64,000 nt of DNA, taken from assembly GCF_035920345.1 (NCBI RefSeq), contig NZ_CP109149.1, positions 4,836,001 through 4,900,000 on the forward strand, written 5' to 3'. Positions 23,191-32,058 of this stretch are shown piece after piece; position 1 is the stretch's first letter; each line of letters opens with the position of its first letter. The notes under the pieces are model-generated. The model was given only the letters and a program-made list of their open reading frames with translations, ran no database searches and was not told the origin of the DNA. The DNA is from Nocardia vinacea. Its GTDB lineage: Bacteria; Actinomycetota; Actinomycetes; Mycobacteriales; Mycobacteriaceae. The translations under genes were made by a program, and so were the position numbers.

Positions 23191-23778
23191 TCAGGGCGCG
23201 AGGTGCGCGAGCGCCGCTTCGAGGGTGGCGTCGGCATAGGAGTCGGTAAGACCGGGAAGGCCTAGGGACCAGCGGGATTGGATCGGACCGAGGAGCAGAT
23301 CGGTCGCGAAGTCCGAATCGAGATCGGAGCGCAACTGTCCGGCTCGAACGGCAGCGGCCAAGCGTTCGGCGATGGCGGCACGCTGTGGGAGCAGGAGTCG
23401 CTCACGGTAGGCGCTGGCCAGTTCCTGATCCTGTTGGATCTCGATATACATCGCCCGCAGGAAGGCCTCGAAACTCGGGTCGGTGAGCTCGGCGATCGCG
23501 CCGCGGAGCAGTTCACGCAGGTCCGCGCGGATGTCGCCGGTATCGGGAAGCACGAGACCATCCGGGCCCGAATAGAGTTCGAGCATCGCGTCCAAGACGA
23601 CGGCCCCCTTCGATGGCCACCAACGGTAGATCGTCTGCTTGCCGACCCCGGCGCGGGATGCGATGGCCTCGACGCTCAACTTCGCGTAGGGCAGCTCACG
23701 GATCAGTTCGGTGGCGGCGCCGAGAATCGCAGCGCGGGCACGTTCGCTGCGCCTCGCTGCGCTGGGTGTTTCGGCCAT
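23191..23778 (-). CDS. TetR-family transcriptional regulator
   Basis: A 195-residue regulator from ATG 23778. The HTH reads RSERARAAILGAATELI, then LSVEAIASRAGVGKQTIYRWWPSKGAVVLDAM. The C-terminal part (AFLRAMYIEIQQDQELASAYRERLL; DLLLGPIQSRW) matches the TetR_C_16 / AcrR-like ligand domain. It is divergent from the SDR gene at 23887. Two near-identical palindromes with the core ACGAGACG-N3-CGTCTCG in the gap, one adjoining its own start and one before the SDR start, are its likely operators. Confidence 0.92.
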   Translation of the reverse strand: MAETPSAARRSERARAAILGAATELIRELPYAKLSVEAIASRAGVGKQTIYRWWPSKGAVVLDAMLELYSGPDGLVLPDTGDIRADLRELLRGAIAELTDPSFEAFLRAMYIEIQQDQELASAYRERLLLPQRAAIAERLAAAVRAGQLRSDLDSDFATDLLLGPIQSRWSLGLPGLTDSYADATLEAALAHLAP

Positions 23779-23796
23779 GACGAGACTGTACCAAAA

Positions 23797-23815
23797 ACGA
23801 GACGAACCGTCTCGT
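23797..23815. promoter_or_regulatory. TetR operator 1
   Basis: ACGAGACG-aac-CGTCTCGT, perfect arms of 8 bp, lies 18 bp upstream of the regulator's ATG. It is the proximal of two matching sites. A TTGACA-like hexamer follows at 23817-23822 and may be the -35 element of the SDR promoter. Confidence 0.8.
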
Positions 23816-23851
23816 CTTGACAAGACGGAATCAGATTGGCATGGTCGTCAA

Positions 23852-23870
23852 ACGAGACGGAGCGTCTCGC
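23852..23870. promoter_or_regulatory. TetR operator 2
   Basis: ACGAGACG-gag-CGTCTCGC differs from operator 1 only in the spacer and last base. It lies 55 bp away on centre, close to five helical turns, and just upstream of the SDR ribosome-binding site (gaaagga) at 23874-23880. Confidence 0.8.
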
Positions 23871-23886
23871 GACGAAAGGATCGACA

Positions 23887-24732
23887 ATGACCAGAACCTG
23901 GTTCATCACCGGTGCGAACCGCGGGCTGGGGCGAGCGTTCACGCTCGCCGCGCTCGCCGGTGGCGACCGCGTTGTCGCGACCGCTCGCGACCCACGATCT
24001 ATGGCCGATATCGACGACGGCCGATTGACGGTGCTGCCCTTGGATGTTCGCGACCGCGACCGCGCGATCGCCACGGTGGACAAGGCATTCGCGATCGCGG
24101 GCAGCATCGATGTGATCGTGAACAACGCCGGATACGGTTTGGTCGGTGCGGTCGAGGAACTGACCGAAGCCGAGATCCGCGCCCAGATGGATACCAATTT
24201 CTATGGCGCACTGTGGGTTTCGCAGGCCGCAGTGCCGCATCTGCGCAATCAGGGCGCCGGGCATATCGTGCAGATCTCGACCGTCGGCGCGGTCGGCAGC
24301 CTGCCGCTTTTCAGCATGTACAACGCGAGCAAATGGGCGCTAGAGGGTTTCGGCGCGTCACTCGCGGATGAGTTGCGGCCCTTCGGAATTCACGTCACGC
24401 TGGCACAGCTCGGCGGTTTCGATACCGATTGGGCGAAGTCGAGCATGAAGTTCGCGACGGCGCTCCCGGCGTACAAAGAACTGCGCACCGGCATCCTGGG
24501 CATGCCGGACTCCCCGGACCCGACCGCCCCACCGCCGGAAACAGATGCCGAGCCCGAGTGGGTGGAAGCCGCCCCGGAAGTCGCTGCGGCGGAACTGATC
24601 GCGCTCGTGAATATGCCGAACCCGCCGGTGCGCAAGGTAATCGGCCCCGGCGCGCACCAAATGGTCGCGATGGCATTGGATCAGCGGCGCCAGGACTACC
24701 TCACCGACCCAGAGTTCGTCTGGCCCGCGTAA
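23887..24732 (+). CDS. Short-chain dehydrogenase/reductase
   Basis: A 281-residue classical SDR. It has the NAD(P) loop TGANRGLGRAF, NNAGYG, the catalytic Ser of VQISTVGAVG and the YNASK motif (Tyr and Lys). The C-terminal substrate region is longer than in minimal SDRs and includes a Pro-rich segment (PDSPDPTAPPPETDAEPEW). The closest-looking group is the oxidoreductases often paired with TetR regulators. The TetR gene opposite and two operators suggest induction by the regulator's ligand, probably the enzyme's substrate or a related carbonyl compound. Confidence 0.9.
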   Translation: MTRTWFITGANRGLGRAFTLAALAGGDRVVATARDPRSMADIDDGRLTVLPLDVRDRDRAIATVDKAFAIAGSIDVIVNNAGYGLVGAVEELTEAEIRAQMDTNFYGALWVSQAAVPHLRNQGAGHIVQISTVGAVGSLPLFSMYNASKWALEGFGASLADELRPFGIHVTLAQLGGFDTDWAKSSMKFATALPAYKELRTGILGMPDSPDPTAPPPETDAEPEWVEAAPEVAAAELIALVNMPNPPVRKVIGPGAHQMVAMALDQRRQDYLTDPEFVWPA

Positions 24733-24738
24733 GGATGT

Positions 24739-24806
24739 CCTGAGCGCCCGATCCTGTCGAGTTCACGCGGAGTCCCGCATGATCGAAACCGGAATGGGCG
24801 CTCAGG
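24739..24806. terminator. Long stem-loop between convergent SDR and gatA
   Basis: CCTGAGCGCCC (24739-24749) pairs perfectly with GGGCGCTCAGG (24796-24806), and an inner CGATC/GATCG pair closes part of the 46-base loop. Its location between two convergent stops suggests transcription termination for both genes, though neither side has a T-run. Confidence 0.55.
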
Positions 24807-24816
24807 TCAAAACTTC

Positions 24817-26343
24817 TCAGGCGACCGGACCCCGCGCGGCCTCATACGCCGCACCGACGCGATACAGCCGATCATCGGCAAGGGCGGGAGCCATGATCTG
24901 CAGACCCACCGGCATCCCGTCGTCCTTGCTCAATCCGGACGGCACCGACATCGCCGGATGTCCCGCCAGGTTCGTGGGCAGGGTGCACAGGTCGGAGAGG
25001 TACATCGCCAGCGGATCGTCGACCTTCTCACCCAGCTTCCACGGGGTGAACGGGCTGGTCGGGGAGACCAGGACGTCGACCTGCTCATAGGCCTTGTCGA
25101 AGTCGCGAGCGATCAGCGTGCGCACCTTGAGCGCCTGACCGTAGTAGGCGTCGTAGTATCCGGCCGACAGCGCGTAGGTGCCGATCATGATGCGGCGCTT
25201 GACTTCCGGGCCGAATCCGGCGGCGCGGGTCGCGGCCATGACCTGCTCCGCGCTGTGGTTGCCGTCGTCGTCGACGCGCAGTCCGTAGCGCATGGCGTCG
25301 AAGCGCGCCAGGTTCGAGGACACCTCGCTCGGCAGGATCAGATAGTACGAGGCGAGCGCGTATTCGAAGTGCGGACAAGACACTTCGACAACCTCGGCGC
25401 CCAAATCCTTCAGTACGCCGACCGCCGCATCGAAGGATGCGATGACGCCCGGCTGATAGCTGTCGGAGTGCAACTCCTTCACCACACCGACTTTCACGCC
25501 GCGCAGATCGCCGGTGGCGCCCTGGCGTGCCGCAGCGACCACCGGCGGCACCGGCACATTGCGGGAGGTGGAGTCGCGCGGGTCGTATCCGGCGACGACC
25601 TCGTGCAGCAGCGCGGTATCGAGCACCGTGCGCCCACACGGACCACCCTGATCCAGCGAAGACGCGCACGCGACCAGACCGAACCGGGAGACGGTGCCAT
25701 AGGTCGGCTTGGTGCCGACGGTCGCGGTCACCGCGGCGGGCTGCCGAATCGACCCACCGGTATCGGTGCCGATCGCCAGCGGCGCCTGATGCGAAGCCAG
25801 TGCGGCCGCCGATCCACCACCCGAACCACCCGGAATCCTGGTGGTATCCCACGGATTCCGAGTCGGACCGAAGGCCGAGTTCTCGGTGGAGGAGCCCATC
25901 GCGAACTCGTCCATATTCGTCTTGCCGAGGATCGGGATGCCCGCGGCGCGCAACCGGCTGGTCAGCGTCGCGTCGTACGGTGCGACCCAGCCCTCGAGAA
26001 TCTTCGAGGCACATGTGGTCGGCATATCCGTGGTCGTGAAAACATCCTTGAGCGCCAACGGAACTCCGGCCAGCGGCGAGGCGGGCGCATCGCCCGCGGC
26101 GAGCGCGGCATCCACCGCGGCGGCCGCGCGGAGCGCCTCGTTACCGGCCACGTGCAGGAATGCGTGGTACTCGCCGTCGACGGCGGCGATCCGATCCAGA
26201 TGCGCCTGGGTGACCTCCACCGAGGTCACCTCGCGGCCGTGGATCTCGGCCGCCAACTCGGCGGCAGACAGCGCGGTCAGGTCGCGCCCACCCGTCGCCC
26301 GACCGCCACCCCCCACGGAATCACTACGCGATGCTGAACTCAT
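24817..26343 (-). CDS. gatA: Glutamyl-tRNA(Gln) amidotransferase subunit A
   Basis: A 508-residue amidase-family subunit that releases ammonia from glutamine to amidate Glu-tRNA(Gln), in complex with GatC and GatB. The Ser-cisSer-Lys triad is visible: Lys in [10 protein letters not shown], cis-Ser in [14 protein letters not shown] and nucleophile Ser in [12 protein letters not shown]. Length matches the family. ATG 26343 overlaps the gatC stop (ATGA), so the longer upstream open frame is not used. gatB is not within the window downstream, as in mycobacteria where gatB follows pfkA. Confidence 0.97.
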   Translation of the reverse strand: MSSASRSDSVGGGGRATGGRDLTALSAAELAAEIHGREVTSVEVTQAHLDRIAAVDGEYHAFLHVAGNEALRAAAAVDAALAAGDAPASPLAGVPLALKDVFTTTDMPTTCASKILEGWVAPYDATLTSRLRAAGIPILGKTNMDEFAMGSSTENSAFGPTRNPWDTTRIPGGSGGGSAAALASHQAPLAIGTDTGGSIRQPAAVTATVGTKPTYGTVSRFGLVACASSLDQGGPCGRTVLDTALLHEVVAGYDPRDSTSRNVPVPPVVAAARQGATGDLRGVKVGVVKELHSDSYQPGVIASFDAAVGVLKDLGAEVVEVSCPHFEYALASYYLILPSEVSSNLARFDAMRYGLRVDDDGNHSAEQVMAATRAAGFGPEVKRRIMIGTYALSAGYYDAYYGQALKVRTLIARDFDKAYEQVDVLVSPTSPFTPWKLGEKVDDPLAMYLSDLCTLPTNLAGHPAMSVPSGLSKDDGMPVGLQIMAPALADDRLYRVGAAYEAARGPVA

Positions 26344-26639
26344 TCGCCCTCTCCCAGGATCTGCGGAACCAGGAACCGCTGGTCCTCGACCGCGGGGGCA
26401 CCCGAGAGCGCCTCGCCCGGGGTGAGGCACGGGACGACCTGATCCGGACGCGTCACATTGGTCGCCGGATTCGGCGACGCGGTCGCCGGTACATCGGCGG
26501 CGGCGACCTCGGAGATGGTCCGCACGTGACTCAGGATCGAATCCAACTGACCGGCGAACTGATCCAGTTCGGATTCGGACAGGGCGAGCCTGGACAGCCG
26601 GGCGAAGTGTGCGACCTCGTCGCGGGAGATGGCGGGCAC
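26340..26639 (-). CDS. gatC: Glutamyl-tRNA(Gln) amidotransferase subunit C
   Basis: A 99-residue small subunit that stabilises GatA and bridges to GatB. The typical N-terminus is [22 protein letters not shown], followed by a hinge with [12 protein letters not shown] and a C-terminal belt ending in [14 protein letters not shown] 26639 is chosen because AAAGGGG precedes it and homologs start at this point; a longer in-frame ATG upstream would add non-conserved residues. It is the first gene of a coupled gatC-gatA operon. Confidence 0.95.
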   Translation of the reverse strand: MPAISRDEVAHFARLSRLALSESELDQFAGQLDSILSHVRTISEVAAADVPATASPNPATNVTRPDQVVPCLTPGEALSGAPAVEDQRFLVPQILGEGE

Positions 26640-26900
26640 CGCGGACCCCTTTCGGCATGATTGAGCTTGGTGAACGGCCACCGAACAGCCTAGCGACTCC
26701 CCACTCCACAACTTTCACAGGAGCCGCGCATGCAACGACACACCCCACCGGCTAGCGTGACACGCCGCTTCCGCGCGAATTCGCGCTGTGGCATCCGTCA
26801 CTGGCCGCACTTCGAGTCGATAACCGGGACTTGTGGGTGTAAGTATTGCGTGACCCGGGTATTCGTTTCAGAGCCTCGGCCGCCAAGGAAAGGAACGCGC

Positions 26901-27551
26901 GTGTCTTACCTGCTCCGCGTGCAACTTCCGGATCGACCGGGAAGCCTCGGTGCGCTCGCGCTCGCACTGGGCTCTGTCGGCGCCGACATCCTCTCCCTCG
27001 ACGTGGTCGAGCGGGGCGCGGGATTCGCGGTCGACGATCTCGTGGTCGAGGTGCCGCAGGGTGCGCTACCCGACACATTGATCACCGCCGCCGAATCGAT
27101 CGGCGATGTGCACGTGGACTCCATCCGCCCGTACTCCGGTGTACTTGACACCCATCGCGAACTCGAGCTGATCGATCAGGTCGCGAGTGCGCGCGACGAT
27201 CGGCTACAGGTGCTCGTCGACGGAGTGCCGCGAGTGCTGCGCGTCGGCTGGAGCACCATCATCGATATGGGGCCGCAGGGCGCCCACCGCGTCGTCGGCA
27301 GCCAGAGTGCGCCGCAGACGCAGGCGGGTTCGGCGCCGTGGATGCCGTTGGAGAAGCCCGCCGTCCTGGATCCCGAGGGCGACTGGGTGCCGCAGATCTG
27401 GCGCGATATGGATACGAAGCTGGCCGCGGCGCCGCTCGGAAATACCGGCAAGGTGCTGCTGCTCGGACGCCCCGGTGGGCCCGACTTCCGCCCGTCCGAG
27501 GTGGCGCGGCTCGGTTACCTCGCGGGGATCGTCGCGACCGTACTGGGCTGA
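26901..27551 (+). CDS. ACT-domain protein (Rv3013-like)
   Basis: A 216-residue protein from GTG 26901, behind AAGGAAAGGAA. The N-terminal ACT domain (about 1-75) begins YLLRVQLPDRPGSLGALALALG and should bind a small effector such as an amino acid. The C-terminal part (about 110-216) is a GAF-like region ending GRPGGPDFRPSEVARLGYLAGI. No catalytic motif is present, so a regulatory or sensory role is likely. Its place divergent from gatC matches Rv3013 in M. tuberculosis. Confidence 0.85.
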   Translation: MSYLLRVQLPDRPGSLGALALALGSVGADILSLDVVERGAGFAVDDLVVEVPQGALPDTLITAAESIGDVHVDSIRPYSGVLDTHRELELIDQVASARDDRLQVLVDGVPRVLRVGWSTIIDMGPQGAHRVVGSQSAPQTQAGSAPWMPLEKPAVLDPEGDWVPQIWRDMDTKLAAAPLGNTGKVLLLGRPGGPDFRPSEVARLGYLAGIVATVLG

Positions 27552-27616
27552 GGACGCCCGAATTTCTGACCGCGCCGGTTGCCGTTCGGCCGATACCGGT
27601 CGGCGCTGTCGGATAA

Positions 27617-28126
27617 TCAGGCTGGGAGATCCAGTCGTAGCACTGACAGCCACTCACCCGCATCGGTCTTCCAATCCCGTTCCGGCGCAGGGACGAAACC
27701 GAATCGGTCATAGATCCGCCGCGCGTCGACCATGGCGGGCATCGTGGTAAGCACCACGGCGGCAAAGGATTCGGCCTGTGCGGTCTCGATGACGGTGCGC
27801 ACCAACGCCGTTCCCGCACCGAGCCCCCGCGCCGACTTCGACACGGCGAGCATCCGGAATTCCAACTCCCCCGGTCGGGCAATCTCGGCGTATGGCGTTC
27901 CCGGCCGAGCCACCGCCAGCGAACCGACCACCCGATCGTCGTGCACCGCGACCAGCACCTGCGCCGCACCCGCGCGATGGGTGATATCGGCGAGTTCGGT
28001 GACATACGGGCTGCCGGGACGCACGAAGCCCTCGCCGACATAGACCTCGACCGTCAGGTCACCGACGGCGTCGTATTCGTCCGGGCGAGCGTCGCGAACG
28101 ACAACCTGGGAGTCCTGCACATCCAT
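27617..28126 (-). CDS. GNAT-family N-acetyltransferase
   Basis: A 169-residue single GNAT domain. Strand/helix motif C-D-A is seen in QVLVAVHDDRVVGSLAV, the FRMLAVSKSARGLGAGTALV acetyl-CoA loop (R-x-x-G-x-G/A) and the late MVDARRIYDRFGFVPAPERDW motif. ATG 28126 is taken because the conserved fold starts at residue 8. The substrate is unknown. It begins the accessory stretch inserted between the ACT-protein gene and ligA. Confidence 0.88.
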   Translation of the reverse strand: MDVQDSQVVVRDARPDEYDAVGDLTVEVYVGEGFVRPGSPYVTELADITHRAGAAQVLVAVHDDRVVGSLAVARPGTPYAEIARPGELEFRMLAVSKSARGLGAGTALVRTVIETAQAESFAAVVLTTMPAMVDARRIYDRFGFVPAPERDWKTDAGEWLSVLRLDLPA

Positions 28127-28483
28127 ACCGGCATACTCCCACCGCTCGAGCGGCCACTCCCAAACAACCCGGTCGGTCGACCGGACTCGCCGCGGAGGCC
28201 GTTCGACTCGATGCAGGACCACCGCGGAGACACGTCCCCGACCGACGAGACTCGCCACGCAGGCCCGCCGACCCGACACAGGACCACCGCCGCGACACGA
28301 CCCCGACCGACGAGACTCGCCACGCAGGTCCGCGGCCGAGACACATCAGTCGGGCCGCCACGCAGTGGCATGTCGTAGACCGCAGGCACGGACTCAGGTC
28401 ACCCGGCTGCGCTCCGGCACATGACAGCCAGCGGAGGATGGACGTGTCACTGACCCCGCTGTGCGCGACGACATCGACGTCGG
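28127..28483. other. Intergenic region with a tandem duplication
   Basis: About 357 bp without a convincing gene between the GNAT start and the stop of the membrane-protein gene. Its main feature is the 65-bp tandem repeat at 28214-28343. The rest is unremarkable high-GC DNA. Confidence 0.55.
28214..28343. repeat. 65-bp tandem repeat, two copies
   Basis: The copies begin CAGGACCACCGC at 28214 and 28279 and share CCCCGACCGACGAGACTCGC and the following CACGCAGG; they differ at a few scattered positions. The unit length is not a multiple of three and no gene covers it. Confidence 0.8.
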
Positions 28484-28837
28484 TCAGGAACCGAGCCCCG
28501 GACGCGCGCCCGGGTGCGAGATCTGCCAGCGTTCCGGTTTGCCGGATGGGTAGACCACCGGGATCAGATCCCCGATGGCAGGCCAGTTGTTCACGTCCCA
28601 CACCAGGCGGCCGTACACCACGGTGCCGGGCACCGACGGGCCGGTCAGATTGCCGGTAATGGTCACGTACTGCTCGCCGGTCGCGTCGGGCCGCGGACTC
28701 ACCCCGGTGACGTACAGCGTCCCCGACTCCGGATTCGACAGCCGGAAACCATTGCGCCCACGCAGGTAGAGCATGACCATCGCCACCACCGCGCCGACCA
28801 TGATCACCAGCATCGCGAACTGCACCATGGCACCCAT
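28484..28837 (-). CDS. Small membrane protein of unknown function
   Basis: A 117-residue protein from ATG 28837. One N-terminal membrane helix (FAMLVIMVGAVVAMVMLYL) leads to a short basic segment (RGRNGFR) and a beta-rich soluble domain with TLYVTGVSPRPDATGEQYVT and GTVVYGRLVWDVNNWPAIGD. The orientation by the positive-inside rule puts the C-terminal domain in the cytoplasm. No family is recognised. It is a single gene. Confidence 0.65.
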   Translation of the reverse strand: MGAMVQFAMLVIMVGAVVAMVMLYLRGRNGFRLSNPESGTLYVTGVSPRPDATGEQYVTITGNLTGPSVPGTVVYGRLVWDVNNWPAIGDLIPVVYPSGKPERWQISHPGARPGLGS

Positions 28838-29194
28838 GCTATTGGTCCGGGCAGGCAAGTCGGGGCGCTGCTCGTGCCGCGTCCAGATAGCTCCTGCCGT
28901 ATCGGGCATTGGTTCGAGGGTCCGTCGAACGCAGTCGAATGGTGGTCGCCCACGCCGCATTGACTGCCAAATGACTACGCTCGGCGAGCAGCCGGAGCGG
29001 GTGGCGCAGCAAGATCTGGACGAGGCACTAGATGCCGCGGCAACCGACGCCAGCGCAGCACGCTCACCAATACCGCGGACCGCACCAGGCCACCAATGCT
29101 CGGTCCGGGCACCTAGACCGCAGCAGTGCTCGGAACCGCAGCACCGGACGCGCACCGGCGGCGACCGATGGCCTCATGTGACCGATGCAGCTGA
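28838..29194. other. Intergenic region, no gene seen
   Basis: A leftward open frame continues through part of this 357-bp stretch, but its composition (Cys/Arg/Ser-rich, no domain) is that of non-coding DNA. It contains the upstream region of the small membrane protein and the tail side of the AAA ATPase gene. No repeat or strong hairpin was noticed. Confidence 0.5.
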
Positions 29195-30439
29195 CTACAG
29201 CGAGGCGAGTTCGCTGGTGCCGTGATCGGTGCGGCGGATCTGCCAGACCGCGGTGCGGGTGCGCTGGGAGCGACCGTTCGCGCGATCGATCAGCGACCGA
29301 TTGTTCGTGGTGAAGATCAGTTGGGCGCCACGGGAATTGGTCTCCGGATTCTGGAAGAGCTGGATCAGCCGATCGGTCTCCTCGACCGGCAGGTGCGCGC
29401 CGATATCGTCGATCGCGAGCACCCGGCCGGAGTCCAGTGCGTCGAGCATGGTCGGGAGCAAACGCAGCATCGAGAGGGTTGCGGCGGATTCGTCGGTGAT
29501 GTCGAAGGCGGAGTCGATGCCGGCGTGCACCAGTCCGAGGCCGACGCCGCGACGCTCGACCATCCGGGTGTAGAGGGCATCGCGCGCGGCCTTCAGATTG
29601 CTCAGCTCGCGTTCGAGCATGACCTCGGTGATGCCGTTCTCCCGCAGCAACTGGTCAGCATGCGCCGGTGAGGTCGCACACAACTCCACCTGTTTGCCGG
29701 TCCCCGCGATATCGGCGTCGAGTTCGCGCAGATAGTCTGCGTACATCGGGTCCGGCTCGGCGATCAGCAGATCGGTAATGCCGAGTTCGGCGGTGCGCAG
29801 CAGCATGAGCAGCCGCACCGCATGGTCCGGTGCCGCGGACAGATGACTGCCGAGCCGATGCGCGACCGCCGTCGCATCCGTCGCGCCGTGCTGCACCTCG
29901 AGCATCGCGGAGAACCACCGATACGCGGGCACCAGCGCCTCGGCATACATCTGCCCGGCGAGACTGAGCAGCAACGCATTCGGCCGCACCAGCGGCAACA
30001 ATGCGGCGATACCGTAGCGGGCGGCCTCGAACATCGGACCGATCTTGATCTGTTCACCATTGCGCTCGAACACAATTCGCTTGCGCGAGCGCGGATGCGT
30101 ATAGAGCCATTCGGCCGTCACATCCGCGTTGTCCAGGCGGAACCCATAGGTGTACGGCACACCCTCCGCGACGAAGCTCGCCACGAATTCCGAAGGGCGA
30201 TCCGGGAATCCGCGGTGCGGTACGCGCACCGGTCCCGCGTAGGGATCCCAGCCGGTCACCGAATGCAACACCGCATCGCGCATCTGCCCCAGCGCATCGA
30301 TCAGGCTCGTCTTGCCCGCGGCACTCGCACCGTGCACCGCCGTCACCGGCACCGCGACCGGTCCGCTCCCCCGGCTCAAACGCAAGTCCTGCCGTTCGGC
30401 CAGCGATCTGTGATTCGTCACCTGAAAACTGCGCAGCAT
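29195..30439 (-). CDS. AAA/ABC-like ATPase (AAA_15/AAA_21 type)
   Basis: A 414-residue ATPase from ATG 30439. It starts MLRSFQVTNHRSLAERQDL, the usual opening of SMC-like or OLD-like stand-alone ATPases. Walker A is GASAAGKTS, a degenerate signature precedes Walker B (GRVLAIDDIGAHLP), and a switch region reads LIFTTNNRSLIDRA. Relatives are often annotated as AAA-family ATP-binding proteins of unknown role, and some belong to phage-defence modules with a nuclease partner. No TOPRIM, HNH or other effector gene adjoins this one, so a defence role is only a possibility. Confidence 0.8.
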   Translation of the reverse strand: MLRSFQVTNHRSLAERQDLRLSRGSGPVAVPVTAVHGASAAGKTSLIDALGQMRDAVLHSVTGWDPYAGPVRVPHRGFPDRPSEFVASFVAEGVPYTYGFRLDNADVTAEWLYTHPRSRKRIVFERNGEQIKIGPMFEAARYGIAALLPLVRPNALLLSLAGQMYAEALVPAYRWFSAMLEVQHGATDATAVAHRLGSHLSAAPDHAVRLLMLLRTAELGITDLLIAEPDPMYADYLRELDADIAGTGKQVELCATSPAHADQLLRENGITEVMLERELSNLKAARDALYTRMVERRGVGLGLVHAGIDSAFDITDESAATLSMLRLLPTMLDALDSGRVLAIDDIGAHLPVEETDRLIQLFQNPETNSRGAQLIFTTNNRSLIDRANGRSQRTRTAVWQIRRTDHGTSELASL

Positions 30440-30614
30440 CCCGCCATCCTGTCGGTTCGCCCGGCGCACCGCGACACCGCACCCGCTTCACAGGCCTGGA
30501 CAGACGTCGCTCAGCAGGCTTCCGCCGGACAAATGCGCACGTCACGCGTTATCATGCAGGCGCCGCGGCTACCCGCTGGCATCTGCCGGAAATGTATTGA
30601 TGAGGGATTCAACG

Positions 30615-30980
30615 ATGGAACTGACGATTAGTCGTCTAGTGGCCCGCAGCTCCGTCGCGGCCGCGCTCGCACTCGGCCCGCTGGTCGTGCTCGGACCGCC
30701 GCAAGCTGCCGCCGAGGCACCCTGTCCGGACGGCACCGCCCGGATCTTCTTCCACGACGAGACCAACACCTGCCAGAGTGGCGGCACCTACAGCTTCGAC
30801 GGCTCGCCCGCGCTCGTGAAGGTGTGCTCGGTGGGCAAGGTCCAGGTCATCGTCGACACCACCATCCAGAAGAGCCGGACCAAGACCAGGAACGCGCATC
30901 TCGATCTCAGCAACGGTAAGTGCGGGCGGATCGAGGTCGGTGGCCAGCTCGACTCCACCGTGAGCATCAGCCCCTCCTAG
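30615..30980 (+). CDS. Small secreted protein with four cysteines
   Basis: A 121-residue protein from ATG 30615, with GAGGG 8 bp upstream; ATG 30600 is an alternative. The signal peptide ends near PPQAAAEA. The mature domain of about 85 residues has four Cys residues (APCPDG, NTCQSG, KVCSVG, GKCGRI), enough for two disulfides, and looks beta-rich. I recognise no family. Its stop overlaps the convergent QueA-like gene by 14 bp. Confidence 0.65.
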   Translation: MELTISRLVARSSVAAALALGPLVVLGPPQAAAEAPCPDGTARIFFHDETNTCQSGGTYSFDGSPALVKVCSVGKVQVIVDTTIQKSRTKTRNAHLDLSNGKCGRIEVGGQLDSTVSISPS

Positions 30981-32058
30981 CGCCGGGGCCGAATAGCAAC
31001 GCACTGTCACCGAACTCGTGCCAGAGATATCCGGTATCGAGTGCGGTTGCATACGCCTCGTGGACGCCGGCCTCGCCCGCGACCGCAACGAGTAGCTCCA
31101 GATGCGATGCGCCGGGTGCGTGCCAGCCGGTAATGATGCCATCGACCACCCGGGCGGGGTGTTGCGGACCGAGGACCAGTTCGGTCCACCCCCGGGCCGG
31201 ATGCACGATTCCGTTGTGATCGGCGGTGGTCTCCAATGCTCGCGTCACCGTGGTGCCTACCGCGATGATGCGGCCACCCGCCGCCTTGGTGTCGTTCACC
31301 AGACGTGCGGTCGACGCCGGCACCGCGAACCGCTCCGGGCTCGGAGGTTCGCCCCCCTCGGGTGAGGAGACCCCGGTGTGCAGGGTGATCGGCGCGATCG
31401 CGACGCCTGAAGTCACCAGATCGAGCACCAGCCTTTGCGTGAACGGCCGTGCCGCACTCGGCATTTCGGCACTGCCCGGGATCCGACCGAAGACGGTCGT
31501 GTAGTACGAAGGCGACCAGCGTTGTGGCACATACGAGTAGGTGATCGGATAGCCGTGGGTCGCCAGCAGCCAGGTGGGATCGGCGCTGAGTTCAGCGATC
31601 CAGAGTCGGCGGGCACCCGGCAGCCAGGGTTCACGCAGGGTGGCGGTGGCACCCTGCGGCAGCTGAATCTCGTTGCCCGGGTGTAGGTCACGTGGATAGG
31701 GCGTGCGTTCGCGGGTGCGCACCTCCACGACCCACAGTCCGTCGCAACCGCCGAAGGTGTCCGGTGGCCCGCTCGCCCCGTCGACGGGCGCGTTGAGCCA
31801 GGTGGACAAATGCAGCGTGACCGGCAAGCCGTCTAGGGTGCCGTCGACCGCCGCGGCCAGTGTCGCCGAATTGTTCACCACCACAAGGTCACCAGCGTGC
31901 AAATGCTGTGGCAGTTCACGGAAGGTGTTGTGGGTGAGGCGATCCGCCGCCACCAGCATCCGTACCTCGTCGCGAGCCAGTCCGCGCGCCTCCGGCGGAG
32001 CGGCGGCATTGCGCTCGGGTGGCAGAACATCGGGCCATTCATTCAACGCGGTTGTCAT
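30967..32058 (-). CDS. QueA-like S-adenosylmethionine:tRNA ribosyltransferase-isomerase
   Basis: A 363-residue member of the QueA family, which transfers and isomerises the ribosyl part of S-adenosylmethionine onto 7-aminomethyl-7-deazaguanine in tRNA to make epoxyqueuosine. The family outline is present: AGDLVVVNNSATLAAAV replaces the usual LVFNDTRV region, and YSYVPQRW, ITLHTGVSSP and VGTTVTRALE are recognisable. The N-D-T motif being N-N-S, and queuosine synthesis genes being absent from view, suggest a diverged actinobacterial paralog. Its ATG overlaps the stop of the SDR gene (ATGA), so the two are co-translated. Confidence 0.75.
   Translation of the reverse strand: MTTALNEWPDVLPPERNAAAPPEARGLARDEVRMLVAADRLTHNTFRELPQHLHAGDLVVVNNSATLAAAVDGTLDGLPVTLHLSTWLNAPVDGASGPPDTFGGCDGLWVVEVRTRERTPYPRDLHPGNEIQLPQGATATLREPWLPGARRLWIAELSADPTWLLATHGYPITYSYVPQRWSPSYYTTVFGRIPGSAEMPSAARPFTQRLVLDLVTSGVAIAPITLHTGVSSPEGGEPPSPERFAVPASTARLVNDTKAAGGRIIAVGTTVTRALETTADHNGIVHPARGWTELVLGPQHPARVVDGIITGWHAPGASHLELLVAVAGEAGVHEAYATALDTGYLWHEFGDSALLFGPGARRG

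Noticed and set aside
26343..26748. Extended GatA start upstream of 26343
   Set aside because: The extension overlaps all of gatC in another frame, while ATG 26343 gives the typical ATGA coupling.
28838..29155. Longer version of the small membrane protein starting at 29155
   Set aside because: The added Cys/Arg-rich residues lack protein character; ATG 28837 places the membrane helix at the N-terminus as expected.
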